NCBI GenBank assembly: GCA_914767715.1
Contig: OU612066.1
Location: 34,570,283 to 34,634,282, forward strand
Reading direction: 5' to 3'
DNA from: Membranipora membranacea
Taxonomy: Eukaryota; Bryozoa; Gymnolaemata; Cheilostomatida; Membraniporidae
Length of the DNA stretch: 64,000 nucleotides
The notes beneath the pieces were generated by a model. It did no database searches and had not been told where the DNA came from. It was given only the letters and a program-made list of their open reading frames with translations. The position numbers were made by a program, and so were the translations under genes. Below are positions 62,959 to 64,000 of the stretch, one piece after another; position 1 is the stretch's first letter; each line of letters begins with the position of its first letter.

Positions 62959-64000
62959 GTAAGTCAACATACTCACTATGTTATACACACTATAAAACTG
63001 CTTCCTCCTTCAACACTATCACTTACATCAGTGATTAGTGGTAGAAATCATAAACTTCCCTCACACTTAGTATAAGCAGCGACTAATGGTCAAAACACAC
63101 TGAGAGGTTGCAACCTCAGAGGTTTGCACAACGTCACCATTGTTAACATATATGCCGATAGCAGCCTCAGTTGTTTTCAGAGGTTGATCAGCGGTTGCAA
63201 CCTCAGAGCGCAGAGGGGTGTGCATGACGTCACATTACTAACATACAAGCCTCAGCTGATCCTCAGAGGATTGATGTATATAAAGAAACCCATTGAGGAT
63301 CCGCTGATGTTGCAACATCTCAAGTGTGTTTAGCCCATATGAGTATAGGCTATTAGTCCTTTAGGTGTTATTACAGGGTGAGGAGATATATCCTTACTCT
63401 GTGATATTAACTCTAATTTCTGGTATAATCATTGATGTATGAATTTATGAGCTAATAATATATATTGGTGTAATTATGGTCTCATTTCCATGTTTTTCTC
63501 TAGCCTATTGGTAGTTCCCCTCACTCATGATTAAACCCATATGTGAGCTGATAATCATGTACATAGTGACCAGTTTTGTCCTCTAAGAGAATTACTCGGT
63601 CTAGTCAACTAACTATCATCACCACAGTCATGGCATTGTCATCCTCATTCCATTGTCATCCTCTTATCCATAACACATAATGAGGATATATTCCCCACTC
63701 TATTTTGTATATTGAGTATAGGTAACCTGTGTATTCTTAAAGTAACCTGTACCTGTGGTTTCTAAGACCATATGACAGTAAATCATGGATTAATGATAAT
63801 GAATCATTGTTCTTTGTTACAACTTTACTGCCCACCACGACACAATAATTGTATCATTTCTATCAAAGGTAGCTGGGTGAGATTAGCCAACAAAGGGCTT
63901 TGTTAGAGGAGCTGTTGAATGTAAGATTATTGTAACCACCTGTCATGAAATGTCATTTACTGATGAGGAGTTAGAAGGACAAAGATATTCTATATTAGCA
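62959..64000. other. CLEC16A intron(s); next exon not placed
   Basis: A short open stretch at 63872-63919 (GEISQQRALLEELLN) ends before a possible donor, but no acceptor joins it in phase to exon 7 without a stop. The conserved RGKLSDLVAEHLDHL-type exon was not found here and should lie beyond the window. A foldback element is at 63092-63331. Confidence 0.5.
63092..63331. repeat. foldback element with nested palindromes in CLEC16A intron
   Basis: The outer ends AAACACACTGAGAGGTTGC and GCAACATCTCAAGTGTGTTT are inverted copies. Each contains a smaller palindrome (GAGGTTGCAACCTC, GATGTTGCAACATC), and a third copy of GGTTGCAACC lies inside at about 63194. It is about 240 bases long and noncoding. 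Confidence 0.75.

Noticed and set aside
1-64000. CRISPR arrays, bacterial operons, riboswitches
   Set aside because: Nothing of the kind is seen; the exon-intron genes are eukaryotic and the tandem arrays have no spacers.

Overview
The window is a 64 kb stretch of AT-rich nuclear DNA from an invertebrate animal. Genes are split into many small exons (45 to about 1000 nt) with GT-AG introns. Intergenic and intronic space holds tRNA-derived SINEs, foldback/MITE elements, a decayed Gypsy-type LTR element and minisatellites. The gene families (a nicotinic-type Cys-loop receptor, an insect-type gustatory-like 7TM receptor, a caspase, NHL and PAN/apple proteins, CLEC16A, DPH7, CDK2AP) point to a non-vertebrate metazoan, possibly a spiralian or an invertebrate deuterostome. 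The sequence alone does not settle the phylum.

Layout. (1) 1-11800: two copies of a segmental duplication. Each carries a minus-strand TLC-domain (TLCD4/TMEM56-like) gene and, beyond it, a plus-strand remnant of an NHL gene. Copy A runs off the left edge and has its first coding exon split by an inserted element. Copy B (5845-9334) is complete. (2) 13322-19202: the intact version of the remnants, an NHL propeller - transmembrane helix - CARD-like gene, followed directly on the same strand by a caspase. (3) 19203-23610: no recognisable gene. (4) 23611-37730: a tandem pair of secreted PAN/apple-domain genes. The first is intact and the second carries two nonsense changes. A Gypsy-like LTR element sits between them. 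(5) 38613-40918: a gustatory-receptor-like 7TM gene. (6) 41405-50345 (minus): a ten-exon nicotinic acetylcholine-type receptor subunit without the loop-C vicinal cysteines. (7) 51653-55901 (minus): DPH7, last-step enzyme of diphthamide synthesis. (8) 56414-56797 (minus): a CDK2AP family gene. (9) 59211 to beyond the right edge (plus): the first seven exons of CLEC16A.

How the genes relate. The TLC, NHL-TM and caspase genes appear to be one duplicating block. The receptor-like protein with a possible CARD tail next to a caspase is the most suggestive functional pairing. The PAN genes form a second tandem family. DPH7, CDK2AP and CLEC16A are ordinary housekeeping genes with no visible functional link.

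Exon borders were placed by hand from GT/AG signals, reading-phase compatibility and recalled family conservation. No database search or transcript data were available.
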